Origin: Serratia fonticola
Lineage (GTDB): Bacteria > Pseudomonadota > Gammaproteobacteria > Enterobacterales > Enterobacteriaceae
Direction: 5' to 3'
Length of the DNA: 64,000 bases
Assembly: GCF_006715025.1 (NCBI RefSeq)
Contig: NZ_VFMK01000001.1
Coordinates: forward strand, 4,278,001 to 4,342,000
The translations under genes and the position numbers were made by a program. Positions 1 to 6,752 of the stretch are shown here, piece by piece. The notes under the pieces are model-generated. The model saw nothing but the letters and a program-made list of their open reading frames with translations, searched no databases and had not been told where the DNA came from. The stretch's first letter is position 1; every line of letters starts with the position of its first letter.

Positions 1-99
1 CAGCAGCAGATTAACCAGCCAGATTGAGAAATACTCACCACCTTTACCGTGAAAGTACATCTGATGCCGAACATTATTTTGTGTACTATTATTTTCCAT
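1..99 (-). CDS. YjgN-like DUF898 membrane protein, N-terminal fragment
   Basis: Only the first 33 codons are in the window; the gene runs off the left edge. The start is the ATG at 97-99, preceded on the coding strand by an AAAGG-like stretch. The visible residues contain FHGKGGEYFSIWLVNLLL, which matches the N-terminal signature of DUF898/YjgN inner-membrane proteins (an F-H-G-x-G-x-Y-F motif entering the first membrane helix). The function of the family is unknown. The product call rests on this short motif only, so the family is likely but not certain. Confidence 0.6.
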   Translation of the reverse strand, partial: MENNSTQNNVRHQMYFHGKGGEYFSIWLVNLLL

Positions 100-404
100 A
101 AGCCTTTCATCCTGAAAGTAATATAACTCACCCTATACTCGGGTACTTATACGAAACCCGAACAGAGGAGCAGTAAAAAAAATCGCATTATCATACTCAT
201 AACGGCGCAGCAATCGCAATTAATGTTTTCACCAACAAGAGCAATACAATGATAAATAAGATGTTACTGACAAAAAAACAATTTATCACTAGGTATGACA
301 ACGTATTCCCTTGCTTAACCGGGAAAGAATTTCTCTATTCCACTTTAATAATAATTTAATTTTTTTATTACAGTAAAGAGTAAAGAAAATAAAGCCAGCT
401 TATT
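100..404. other. AT-rich intergenic region, no gene seen
   Basis: This stretch separates the DUF898 gene start from the aroG end. It is AT-rich, with several T and A runs around 350-395, and should hold the promoter of the DUF898 gene near 100-200. I see no open frame with a credible start and no recognisable operator. Confidence 0.5.
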
Positions 405-430
405 ATTGGCCCCGCCAAGGCAGGGCCAAT
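405..430 (-). terminator. Hairpin after aroG, probable terminator
   Basis: An 8-bp inverted repeat (ATTGGCCC / GGGCCAAT, with a short loop) lies 14 bases beyond the aroG stop codon. Read on the aroG strand it is followed by an AT-rich run rather than a clean T tract, so termination strength is uncertain. Confidence 0.5.
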
Positions 431-443
431 GAGGAGATGACAA

Positions 444-1496
444 TCAGCCGCGACGCGCTTTCACCGCCGCTGCCAATTCGCGCAGGACGGTTTCAGTATC
501 TTCCCAGCCAATGCAAGCATCGGTGACACTTTTACCGTAAACCAGCGGTTCACCACTTTCCAGATTCTGATTCCCTTCCACCAGATGACTTTCGATCATC
601 ACACCGATAATGGCTTTTTCACCACTACGCAACTGCTTGCAAACGTCCGCATTCACGTCCATCTGTTTTTTGAACTGTTTGCTGCTGTTTGCGTGGCTGA
701 AGTCGATCATGACCTGAGCCGGCAGGCCTGCTTTGGCCAGCCCCTCTTTCACTTCTTTCACATGCGCTGCGCTGTAGTTCGGCTCTTTACCACCACGCAG
801 AATAATGTGGCAGTCGCCATTGCCGCTGGTGTTCACGATGGCAGAGTGACCCCATTTGGTGACAGACAGGAAACAGTGCGGCGCACCAGCGGCGTTGATG
901 GCATCGATCGCCACTTTGATGGTGCCGTCGGTACCATTTTTGAACCCGACCGGGCAGGAGAGCCCTGAAGCCAGTTCACGGTGCACCTGAGATTCGGTAG
1001 TACGTGCGCCGATCGCCCCCCAACTCATCAGATCGGCCAGGTATTGCGGAGTGATCATATCCAGAAACTCACCGGCAGCAGGCAAACCGCTGTCGTTAAT
1101 CTCCAACAGCAGTTTACGCGCCAAACGCAGCCCTTCATTGATCTGGAAGCTGTTGTCCATCTGCGGATCGTTGATCAGCCCCTTCCAACCCACGGTGGTA
1201 CGCGGTTTTTCAAAGTAGACACGCATAACAACTTCCAGCTCACCACTTAATTCCTGACGCAGCTTCAGCAAACGTGCCGCATACTCTTTCGCCGCTTTGG
1301 TATCATGGATAGAACAAGGTCCGATCACCACCAGCAGGCGATCGTCATTACCGCGAAGTATCTTGTGGATAGCATTACGAGCCTGCGACACCGTTTCTGC
1401 TGCCTGTTCCGTGGCCGGGAACTTCTCAAGCAGGGCCACGGGTGGCAGGAGTTCCTTGATCTCTTTAATGCGTAAATCGTCGTTTTGGTAATTCAT
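444..1496 (-). CDS. aroG: 3-deoxy-7-phosphoheptulonate (DAHP) synthase, Phe-sensitive type
   Basis: Cytoplasmic first enzyme of the shikimate pathway, condensing phosphoenolpyruvate and erythrose 4-phosphate. The 350-residue product starting MNYQNDDLRI matches AroG in length; an upstream in-frame extension of 18 codons is not expected, and a GGAAAAG sequence precedes this ATG. Active-site signatures visible are GPCSIHD (Cys61, the metal ligand region) and RVYFEKPRT (Arg92, Lys97), with the later KNGTDG and HxNSSK-type phosphate and metal motifs (SHANSSKQ). Of the three DAHP synthase isozymes the sequence resembles the phenylalanine-inhibited one. It is transcribed alone, opposite to zitB. A possible TyrR site lies upstream. 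Confidence 0.96.
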   Translation of the reverse strand: MNYQNDDLRIKEIKELLPPVALLEKFPATEQAAETVSQARNAIHKILRGNDDRLLVVIGPCSIHDTKAAKEYAARLLKLRQELSGELEVVMRVYFEKPRTTVGWKGLINDPQMDNSFQINEGLRLARKLLLEINDSGLPAAGEFLDMITPQYLADLMSWGAIGARTTESQVHRELASGLSCPVGFKNGTDGTIKVAIDAINAAGAPHCFLSVTKWGHSAIVNTSGNGDCHIILRGGKEPNYSAAHVKEVKEGLAKAGLPAQVMIDFSHANSSKQFKKQMDVNADVCKQLRSGEKAIIGVMIESHLVEGNQNLESGEPLVYGKSVTDACIGWEDTETVLRELAAAVKARRG

Positions 1497-1571
1497 AACT
1501 TTTCCATTCGGTATCGGTAGGTGTATTGCGCAGTGCGTAGATTTTACCAATCTAGCCTGTGAGGCTGGCGC

Positions 1572-1589
1572 TGTAAATCACCTTTGGAC
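1572..1589. promoter_or_regulatory. Possible TyrR box upstream of aroG
   Basis: TGTAAA-N6-TTGGAC resembles the TyrR consensus TGTAAA-N6-TTTACA in the left half only. The position, about 75 bp upstream of the aroG start, is suitable, and aroG is TyrR-regulated in E. coli. The match is weak. Confidence 0.25.
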
Positions 1590-1745
1590 TGACCCATGGC
1601 ACCCAACGGATATTCAGCTCTTTACCGAGGCCGCCTATAATGGCGTAAGTACGGGTCGCATTTACGCTTTGTTTGGCATTAGCGCACCGCAAAATCTATC
1701 CATCCCTATGCCGTCCAACAGTCGACGCTGAGAAAAGGAAACGTC

Positions 1746-2708
1746 ATGTCAGGATCCACACATGTTCATCAACCGCAAGACGGAAACAGTAAGCGCCTAC
1801 TAGCCGCATTTTTGGTCACCGTCATCTTTATGGTTGCCGAAGTGGTCGGCGGATTACTTTCCGGTTCGCTGGCTCTGCTGGCTGACGCAGGGCATATGTT
1901 GACGGATGCCGCAGCACTGTTAGTAGCCATAATGGCAGTCCACTTCTCACAGCGCAAACCTAACGCCCGCCATACTTTTGGTTATCTACGCCTGACAACT
2001 CTGGCCGCTTTTGTTAATGCTGCTGCTTTGCTGTTGATCGTCATATTCATCCTGTGGGAGGCAATACGGCGTTTCTTCGATCCACAGCCAGTGATGGGCA
2101 CCCCAATGTTAATCATCGCCGTAGCGGGCCTGCTGGCTAACCTGCTCGCCTTTTGGTTACTGCACCACGGTAACGAAGAGAAGAATATCAATGTCCGCGC
2201 CGCCGCCCTGCATGTGCTTGGCGACTTATTGGGTTCCGTAGGCGCTATCGCGGCGGCGATCGTCATCCTTACCACCGGATGGACGCCTATCGATCCAATA
2301 CTTTCTGTTTTGGTTTCCTGTCTGGTGCTGCGCAGTGCCTGGCGACTGCTCAAAGAGAGTTTTCATGAATTGCTGGAAGGGACGCCGCAGGAACTGGATA
2401 TCAAGAAGTTACAAAAAGACCTGTGCCTGAATATTCCTGAAGTTCGCAATATCCACCACGTCCATGTCTGGCAGATTGGCGAGCAAAAATTGATGACGCT
2501 GCATGCCCAGGTGATCCCTCCTCACGATCATGACGGGTTGCTGCGCCGTATCCAGGCTTATCTGCTGGAACATTACAAGATTGGCCATGTAACAATTCAG
2601 ATGGAATACCAGCATTGCGATACGCCAGACTGTGGCATCAACAGGATGCCAGAACCGAGTGAACACTCACATACAGGTTCTCGCGCTCATCTGGAGCATC
2701 ATCACTGA
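1746..2708 (+). CDS. zitB: Zinc/cation efflux transporter, CDF family
   Basis: Inner-membrane Zn(II)/proton antiporter that lowers cytoplasmic zinc. The 320-residue protein has six predicted membrane helices and a cytoplasmic C-terminal domain. The two metal-binding helices are evident: D47-A-G-H50-M-L-T-D54 in helix 2 and H156-V-L-G-D160 in helix 5. The N- and C-termini are His-rich (HVHQ at the start, SEHSHTGSRAHLEHHH at the end), as in ZitB. A GAGAAAAGGAAA ribosome binding site precedes the ATG. It is the only plus-strand gene between aroG and nadA and converges with pnuC; the E. coli order pnuC-zitB-aroG is conserved. Confidence 0.95.
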   Translation: MSGSTHVHQPQDGNSKRLLAAFLVTVIFMVAEVVGGLLSGSLALLADAGHMLTDAAALLVAIMAVHFSQRKPNARHTFGYLRLTTLAAFVNAAALLLIVIFILWEAIRRFFDPQPVMGTPMLIIAVAGLLANLLAFWLLHHGNEEKNINVRAAALHVLGDLLGSVGAIAAAIVILTTGWTPIDPILSVLVSCLVLRSAWRLLKESFHELLEGTPQELDIKKLQKDLCLNIPEVRNIHHVHVWQIGEQKLMTLHAQVIPPHDHDGLLRRIQAYLLEHYKIGHVTIQMEYQHCDTPDCGINRMPEPSEHSHTGSRAHLEHHH

Positions 2709-2743
2709 GGCGGCTAACCATTCACCTTACTGCAACCTGTCAA

Positions 2744-2769
2744 AGCCCCTTTCCCTGCGGTAAGGGGCT
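2744..2769. terminator. Hairpin between convergent zitB and pnuC
   Basis: AGCCCCTT and AAGGGGCT form an 8-bp stem with a 10-nt loop between the two convergent stop codons. Only short T runs flank it, so it may act in both directions but weakly. Confidence 0.55.
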
Positions 2770-2781
2770 CATCGCGTTATG

Positions 2782-3507
2782 CTAGTGTGCCGAAGAAAGC
2801 GGCTGAGAATGATTTTGCGCGGCACTGCGGATCCACAACCAAGAACCATTGAGGGCGATTAACGTTAGGATAGCGTATTCCAGCGCCATCGCGTAAACAC
2901 CCTGGTAGGCGAAAATAGCCACGCTAATAACGTCAATCACTACCCATAACAGCCAGTTTTCCACGTATTTGCGCGTCATCAGGATCATGGCAACGATAGA
3001 CAAGACCATCATGGTTGAATCCCAGAATGGGAAAGCGTCCGGCTGCAATTCTGGCATCTGTACGCTGAGACCTACGCCTTGCATAACCGCCACCGCAACC
3101 TGCGTCAGATAGGCAAACACGCGGTCGATATTAAATGTCATCAGTGCAATACCGAGTGCGCAAACCGCTCCCCAGGCCAATGCTTTAGGCAACGGCAACC
3201 AACGGATCTTCAGCTCCGCCTGGTTATCCTGCGTTTGGCGGCTCCAAGCGTACCAACCGTATATATTCGCCACGAAGAAAAACAGTTGCAGCAGCAGGCT
3301 GGCATAAAGTTGGATCTGGAAGAAGATTACCGCAAACAGCGTGACGTTTATCAGGCCAAACAGATAGTTGATGATTTTCTCTTTGCTGGCATACCAGATA
3401 CACAGTAAGCCAAACAATGTGCCGATGGCCTCAATCCACGACAGATCGTAACCTCCCGCACCAATCGGAATATGAACCAGGATATTGCTGGTACTGAAAA
3501 AACTCAT
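2782..3507 (-). CDS. pnuC: Nicotinamide riboside transporter PnuC
   Basis: Inner-membrane facilitator that brings in nicotinamide riboside for NAD salvage. The 241-residue protein (usual length about 239) has around seven hydrophobic helices, and the family-typical run LFFFVANIYGWYAW with its conserved N-x-x-G-W core is present near residue 85. It lies 31 bp downstream of nadA on the same strand, the usual nadA-pnuC operon that couples de novo NAD synthesis to precursor uptake. Both are expected to be under NadR control through a site upstream of nadA. Confidence 0.95.
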   Translation of the reverse strand: MSFFSTSNILVHIPIGAGGYDLSWIEAIGTLFGLLCIWYASKEKIINYLFGLINVTLFAVIFFQIQLYASLLLQLFFFVANIYGWYAWSRQTQDNQAELKIRWLPLPKALAWGAVCALGIALMTFNIDRVFAYLTQVAVAVMQGVGLSVQMPELQPDAFPFWDSTMMVLSIVAMILMTRKYVENWLLWVVIDVISVAIFAYQGVYAMALEYAILTLIALNGSWLWIRSAAQNHSQPLSSAH

Positions 3508-3538
3508 CTTGTTTTCCTTAATTGAGGGCTGCCGATAC

Positions 3539-4600
3539 TCAGGCGTTCCCTTTCACTTGGTTCTTCAACTGCGCGGCAAATTCAAGCATGCGGTTGAGGG
3601 GAATAAGCGCTTTTTCACGCAGTGTGTCATCAACAAAGATCTCGTGCTGTGCACCGCCCTGCTCTAACCCTTCGGCTATGGCCTTAAGACCGTTCATCGC
3701 CATCCAAGGACAATGTGCACAACTGCGGCAAGTAGCCCCTTCACCGGCGGTAGGTGCTTCAAACAGTTCCTTATCCGGGCAGGCCTGCTGCATCTTGTAG
3801 AAGATACCGCGATCGGTCGCTACGATCAGTTGTTGATGAGGCAACGTTTTTGCCGCCTGAATCAGTTGGCTGGTTGAGCCTACCGCATCAGCCAGATCCA
3901 CAACCGCCTGTGGCGATTCTGGATGCACCAATATCGCGGCGTTTGGATACAAGGCTTTCATCCGCATCAGCGCCTGAGTTTTAAACTCGTCATGAACGAT
4001 ACAGGCCCCTTGCCAGCACAATACATCAGCACCGGTTTGTTTTTTCACATAATTGCCGAGATGACGATCGGGTGCCCAGATGATTTTCTCCCCCAGGCTA
4101 TCGAGATGTTCGATCAGCTCAACCGCGATGCTGGAAGTTACGACCCAATCCGCACGCGCTTTGACGGCTGCCGAAGTATTGGCATACACCACCACTGTAC
4201 GGTCTGGATGGCTGTCGCAGAAAGCTGTGAATTCTGCTTCGGGGCAACCAAGATCCAACGAACATTCCGCATGCAACGTTGGCATCAGCACCTGTTTTTC
4301 CGGGCTAAGGATTTTGGCCGTTTCCCCCATAAAGCGTACGCCCGCGACCAGCAAGGTAGAAGCGGGATGCTGGCTGCCAAAACGCGCCATCTCCAATGAG
4401 TCTGCAACACAGCCACCGGTTTCTTCCGCCAGGGCCTGGATTTCAGGATCGGTATAGTAGTGGGCGACCATGACGGCATTACGCTGCTTGAGTAAGGTTT
4501 TTATCTTCTGCCGATAAAATGCTTTCTCAGCGACGTCTAACGGCACTGGTTTCGACGGAAATGGGTATACCGCCGCGTTGACATCAAACATTTCACTCAT
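3539..4600 (-). CDS. nadA: Quinolinate synthase A
   Basis: Iron-sulfur enzyme that condenses iminoaspartate (from NadB) with dihydroxyacetone phosphate to give quinolinate in NAD biosynthesis. I chose the ATG giving MSEMFDVNAAVYPF, because the family begins with S-x-M-F-D-x-x-A-x-Y-P-F; a longer frame starting 22 codons upstream looks like non-coding extension. The protein is 353 residues. Motifs visible: MVAHYYTDPEIQ, GVRFMGETAKIL, the cluster cysteine regions ECSLDLGCP, CWQGACIVHDE and ATCRSCAHCPWM. First gene of the nadA-pnuC operon. Confidence 0.96.
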   Translation of the reverse strand: MSEMFDVNAAVYPFPSKPVPLDVAEKAFYRQKIKTLLKQRNAVMVAHYYTDPEIQALAEETGGCVADSLEMARFGSQHPASTLLVAGVRFMGETAKILSPEKQVLMPTLHAECSLDLGCPEAEFTAFCDSHPDRTVVVYANTSAAVKARADWVVTSSIAVELIEHLDSLGEKIIWAPDRHLGNYVKKQTGADVLCWQGACIVHDEFKTQALMRMKALYPNAAILVHPESPQAVVDLADAVGSTSQLIQAAKTLPHQQLIVATDRGIFYKMQQACPDKELFEAPTAGEGATCRSCAHCPWMAMNGLKAIAEGLEQGGAQHEIFVDDTLREKALIPLNRMLEFAAQLKNQVKGNA

Positions 4601-4672
4601 TGCTTTCATCTCTATGCTAGGCTGTTCGTCTGCCATTTGGGCCTGGCGATACTTCGCCCCTTGCAAACACCT

Positions 4673-4690
4673 CGTTTTATATACTAAACA
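4673..4690. promoter_or_regulatory. Putative NadR operator upstream of nadA
   Basis: CGTTTTATATACTAAACA fits the NadR box TGTTTA-N6-TAAACA with a perfect right half and a four-of-six left half. It lies about 75 bp upstream of the nadA start. NadR control of nadA-pnuC is established in E. coli and Salmonella; this site is inferred from sequence alone. Confidence 0.45.
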
Positions 4691-4876
4691 AAATACCTAA
4701 CTTCTGACTAAAAGTCGCTGAACATTTCTTGATATGGGCAGATTTGTTTAATGGGCTGAAATTTTGGTTGAAATGAGAAGCTTTGGGATTAAAAGATAAC
4801 GACTAGGAGCAGTAATCTGTGGGAGAGCGAGCCTGGCAGGAGACCGGCAGTCGCCGTTGTCTCGCAAGCGAGACTC
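4691..4876. other. Spacer between nadA promoter and the end of the tRNA operon
   Basis: No open frame is credible. The region holds a perfect hairpin GTCTCGCAAGCGAGAC (4859-4874), just beyond the last repeat remnant in the direction of tRNA transcription, and a GC-rich, weakly self-complementary stretch at 4826-4856. No T tract follows, so the end of the tRNA transcript may be factor-dependent. Confidence 0.4.
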
Positions 4877-4931
4877 AACCTTTTACGGTTCTCATCCTGA
4901 ACGATTTTGTATTGTACTAATTCTTTAGAAG
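4877..4931 (-). repeat. Truncated fifth copy of the tRNA-Lys tail repeat
   Basis: These 55 bases match the corresponding part of the spacer of the adjoining 139-bp units apart from one missing base at the edge (ctcaacc instead of ctcgaacc). The match then stops, which marks the distal end of the array in the sense of transcription. Confidence 0.8.
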
Positions 4932-5487
4932 TGGTGGGTCGTGCAGGATTGACTTGGCCTTCGGCCTCGCCCTACGGGCAACGCTGCGCGTTGTCGTCTC
5001 GCTGCGCTCGGCTCGAACCTTTTACGGTTCTCATCCTGAACGATTTTGTATTGTACTAATTCTTTAGAAGTGGTGGGTCGTGCAGGATTGACTTGGCCTT
5101 CGGCCTCGCCCTACGGGCAACGCTACGCGTTGTCGTCTCGCTGCGCTCGGCTCGAACCTTTTACGGTTCTCATCCTGAACGATTTTGTATTGTACTAATT
5201 CTTTAGAAGTGGTGGGTCGTGCAGGATTGACTCGGCCTCCGGCCTCGCCCTACGGGCAACGCTGCGCGTTGTCGTCTCGCTTCGCTCGGCTCGAACCTTT
5301 TATGGTTCTCATCCTTCACGATTTTGTATTGTACTAATTCTTTAAAATTGGTGGGTCGTGCAGGATTGACTTGGCCTTCGGCCTCGCCCTGCGGGCAACG
5401 CTGCGCGTTGTCGTCTCGCTGCGCTCGGCTCGAACCTTTTACGGTTCTCATCCTGAACGATTTTGCACGGTATTAATTCTTTAGAAG
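4932..5487 (-). repeat. Four tandem 139-bp units, each carrying the 19-nt 3' end of tRNA-Lys
   Basis: Exact 139-bp periodicity: the 19-base block TGGTGGGTCGTGCAGGATT starts at 4932, 5071, 5210 and 5349, and the same block is the 3' end of the real tRNA-Lys at 5488. Read on the transcribed strand, each unit is a 120-nt spacer followed by the last 19 nt of tRNA-Lys including CCA. The spacers contain a chain of small hairpins (GGCC-TTC-GGCC, GCCC-TAC-GGGC, AACGC-TGC-GCGTT, GAACC-TTTTAC-GGTTC). The layout is that of the rtT repeats after tRNA-Tyr in the E. coli tyrT operon, which also end in 19 bp of tRNA sequence, but here it is built on tRNA-Lys. Confidence 0.9.
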
Positions 5488-5563
5488 TGGTGGGTCGTGC
5501 AGGATTCGAACCTGCGACCAATTGATTAAAAGTCAACTGCTCTACCAACTGAGCTAACGACCC
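5488..5563 (-). tRNA. tRNA-Lys (anticodon UUU), CCA encoded
   Basis: A 76-nt cloverleaf. The acceptor stem GGGTCGT pairs with ACGACCC, with discriminator A and encoded CCA. The D-loop is AGCTCAGTTGGTAGAGC, the anticodon loop is C-T-TTT-A-A, and the T-arm carries GGTTCGAATCC. This is the promoter-distal functional tRNA; the four-unit repeat array follows immediately. Confidence 0.97.
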
Positions 5564-5621
5564 ACTGATGTGGTTTACTGCTGAACCGCGCAAGCGGAGA
5601 GAGGAACTCAACTGCTATAGA

Positions 5622-5760
5622 TGGTGGGTCGTGCAGGATTGACTCGGCCTCCGGCCTCGCCCTACGGGCAACGCTGCGCGTTGTCGTTTCACTTCGCTCG
5701 GCTCGAACCTTTTATGGTTCTCATCCTTCACGATTTTGCACTTCACTCACTCTTTAAAAT
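5622..5760 (-). repeat. Single 139-bp tRNA-Lys tail repeat
   Basis: The 19-nt tRNA-Lys 3' block lies at 5622-5640. The unit abuts the next real tRNA-Lys at 5761 with the same 139-bp period. The spacer is a close variant of the main array (GGCC-TCC-GGCC and TTTTAT loop versions). Confidence 0.88.
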
Positions 5761-5836
5761 TGGTGGGTCGTGCAGGATTCGAACCTGCGACCAATTGATT
5801 AAAAGTCAACTGCTCTACCAACTGAGCTAACGACCC
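5761..5836 (-). tRNA. tRNA-Lys (anticodon UUU), CCA encoded
   Basis: The 76-nt sequence is identical to the other three tRNA-Lys genes of the operon, with the anticodon loop reading CTTTTAA. A single 139-bp tail repeat directly follows it in the direction of transcription. Confidence 0.97.
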
Positions 5837-5894
5837 ACTGACGTGGTTTACTTCTTAATACGAGAGCAACGAGGGAGGGCTCGACTGCAATTAA

Positions 5895-6020
5895 TGGTGG
5901 CTCGTGCAAAATTAGCGGCTAAAGTTTCCACCACAGCGTGATGTCGTCTCGCTTCACTCGGCTCGAACCTTTTACGGTTCTCATCCTTCACGATTTTGCA
6001 CTTCACTCATTCTATAAAAT
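5895..6020 (-). repeat. Degenerate tRNA-Lys tail repeat (126 bp)
   Basis: TGGTGGCTCGTGCAAAATT at 5895-5913 is the 19-nt tail block with three changes. The first half of the spacer has diverged (agcggctaaagtttccacc), while the second half (tcgtctcgcttcactcggctcgaacc onward) is retained. The shortened length shows a net 13-base deletion. Confidence 0.75.
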
Positions 6021-6159
6021 TGGTGGGTCGTGCAGGATTGACTCGGCCTCCGGCCTCGCCCTACGGGCAACGCTACGCGCTGTCGTCTCGCTTCGCTCGG
6101 CTCGAACCTTTTACGGTTCTCATCCTTCACGATTTTGCACTTCACTCATTCTATAAAAT
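6021..6159 (-). repeat. Single 139-bp tRNA-Lys tail repeat
   Basis: An intact 19-nt tail block at 6021-6039 and a full-length spacer abut the tRNA-Lys at 6160. One base change breaks the third hairpin stem (GCGCT instead of GCGTT). Confidence 0.88.
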
Positions 6160-6235
6160 TGGTGGGTCGTGCAGGATTCGAACCTGCGACCAATTGATTA
6201 AAAGTCAACTGCTCTACCAACTGAGCTAACGACCC
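6160..6235 (-). tRNA. tRNA-Lys (anticodon UUU), CCA encoded
   Basis: 76-nt tRNA-Lys with the same sequence as its paralogues. It lies 7 bp after tRNA-Val in transcription order and is followed by an intact and then a degenerate tail repeat. Confidence 0.97.
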
Positions 6236-6242
6236 ACTGTCG

Positions 6243-6318
6243 TGGTGGGTGATGACGGGCTCGAACCGCCGACCCCCTCCGTGTAAAGGAGATGCTCTAC
6301 CAACTGAGCTAATCACCC
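6243..6318 (-). tRNA. tRNA-Val (anticodon UAC), CCA encoded
   Basis: 76-nt cloverleaf with acceptor GGGTGAT / ATCACCC, discriminator A, encoded CCA, and anticodon loop T-T-TAC-A-C. The T-arm carries GGTTCGAGCC. It corresponds to the valT-type gene of the lys/val tRNA operon that lies between nadA and cpoB in E. coli. No tail repeat follows it; the next element is tRNA-Lys. Confidence 0.97.
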
Positions 6319-6361
6319 ACTGTCGTGGTTACTGCCTTATAAGGACCAATTCATTAAAAAT

Positions 6362-6500
6362 CGGTGAGTTGTGCGCGATTGACCTGTCTTTCAGACTCGT
6401 CATGCGGGCAACGCTGCGCGTTGTCGTCTCGCTTCGCTCGGCTCGAACCTTTTACGGTTCTCATCCCTCACAATTTTGCACTTCACTCACTCTTTAAAAT
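6362..6500 (-). repeat. Diverged 139-bp tRNA-Lys tail repeat
   Basis: CGGTGAGTTGTGCGCGATT at 6362-6380 aligns with the 19-nt tail block with four differences, and the unit keeps the exact 139-bp distance to the tRNA-Lys at 6501. The first two spacer hairpins are eroded while the AACGC-TGC-GCGTT and GAACC-GGTTC hairpins remain. Confidence 0.8.
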
Positions 6501-6576
6501 TGGTGGGTCGTGCAGGATTCGAACCTGCGACCAATTGATTAAAAGTCAACTGCTCTACCAACTGAGCTAACGACCC
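6501..6576 (-). tRNA. tRNA-Lys (anticodon UUU), CCA encoded; first gene of the operon
   Basis: A 76-nt tRNA-Lys identical to the others. It is promoter-proximal, with a putative promoter about 50-80 bp upstream. Confidence 0.97.
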
Positions 6577-6594
6577 AATTCCTTTGCTGCTTTA

Positions 6595-6655
6595 ACATCT
6601 TGCAAGATGTCTTGGCAACGGCGGCATATATTACTAATTTATCTCAGCAGCGCAA
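6595..6655 (-). promoter_or_regulatory. Promoter and palindromic leader of the tRNA-Lys/Val operon
   Basis: On the minus strand TTGCGC (6650-6655) and TAATAT (6628-6633) are spaced by 16 bp. A GC-rich discriminator (GCCGCCG) follows, typical of stringently controlled stable-RNA promoters. The expected leader contains a perfect 16-bp palindrome ACATCTTGCAAGATGT (6595-6610), possibly a processing hairpin ahead of the first tRNA. Confidence 0.6.
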
Positions 6656-6702
6656 CCTAAATTTTGGCGCAATAGGTTCAACTGCTTGTTCTTCACACGA
6701 AT

Positions 6703-6750
6703 GAGCCCAGAATTCGGTCAAATCGACTAACTTCTGGGCTCAGTTTTTTT
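6703..6750. terminator. Hairpin with T tract after cpoB
   Basis: GAGCCCAGAA and TTCTGGGCTC form a perfect 10-bp stem with a 19-nt loop. A run of seven T follows on the plus strand, which on the minus strand is an A run before the stem. The signal is therefore best placed for plus-strand transcripts but probably also ends the tol-pal transcript. Confidence 0.6.
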
Positions 6751-6752
6751 AC

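Noticed and set aside
5342..5611. Minus-strand frame with LAQLVEQLTFNQLVAGSNPARPT
   Set aside because: It is a read-through of the tRNA-Lys gene itself; not a protein gene.
5621..6570. Plus-strand frames containing GSCRIRTCDQLIKSQLLYQLS
   Set aside because: They are translations of the antisense strand of the tRNA-Lys genes and repeats, a common false prediction over tRNA arrays.
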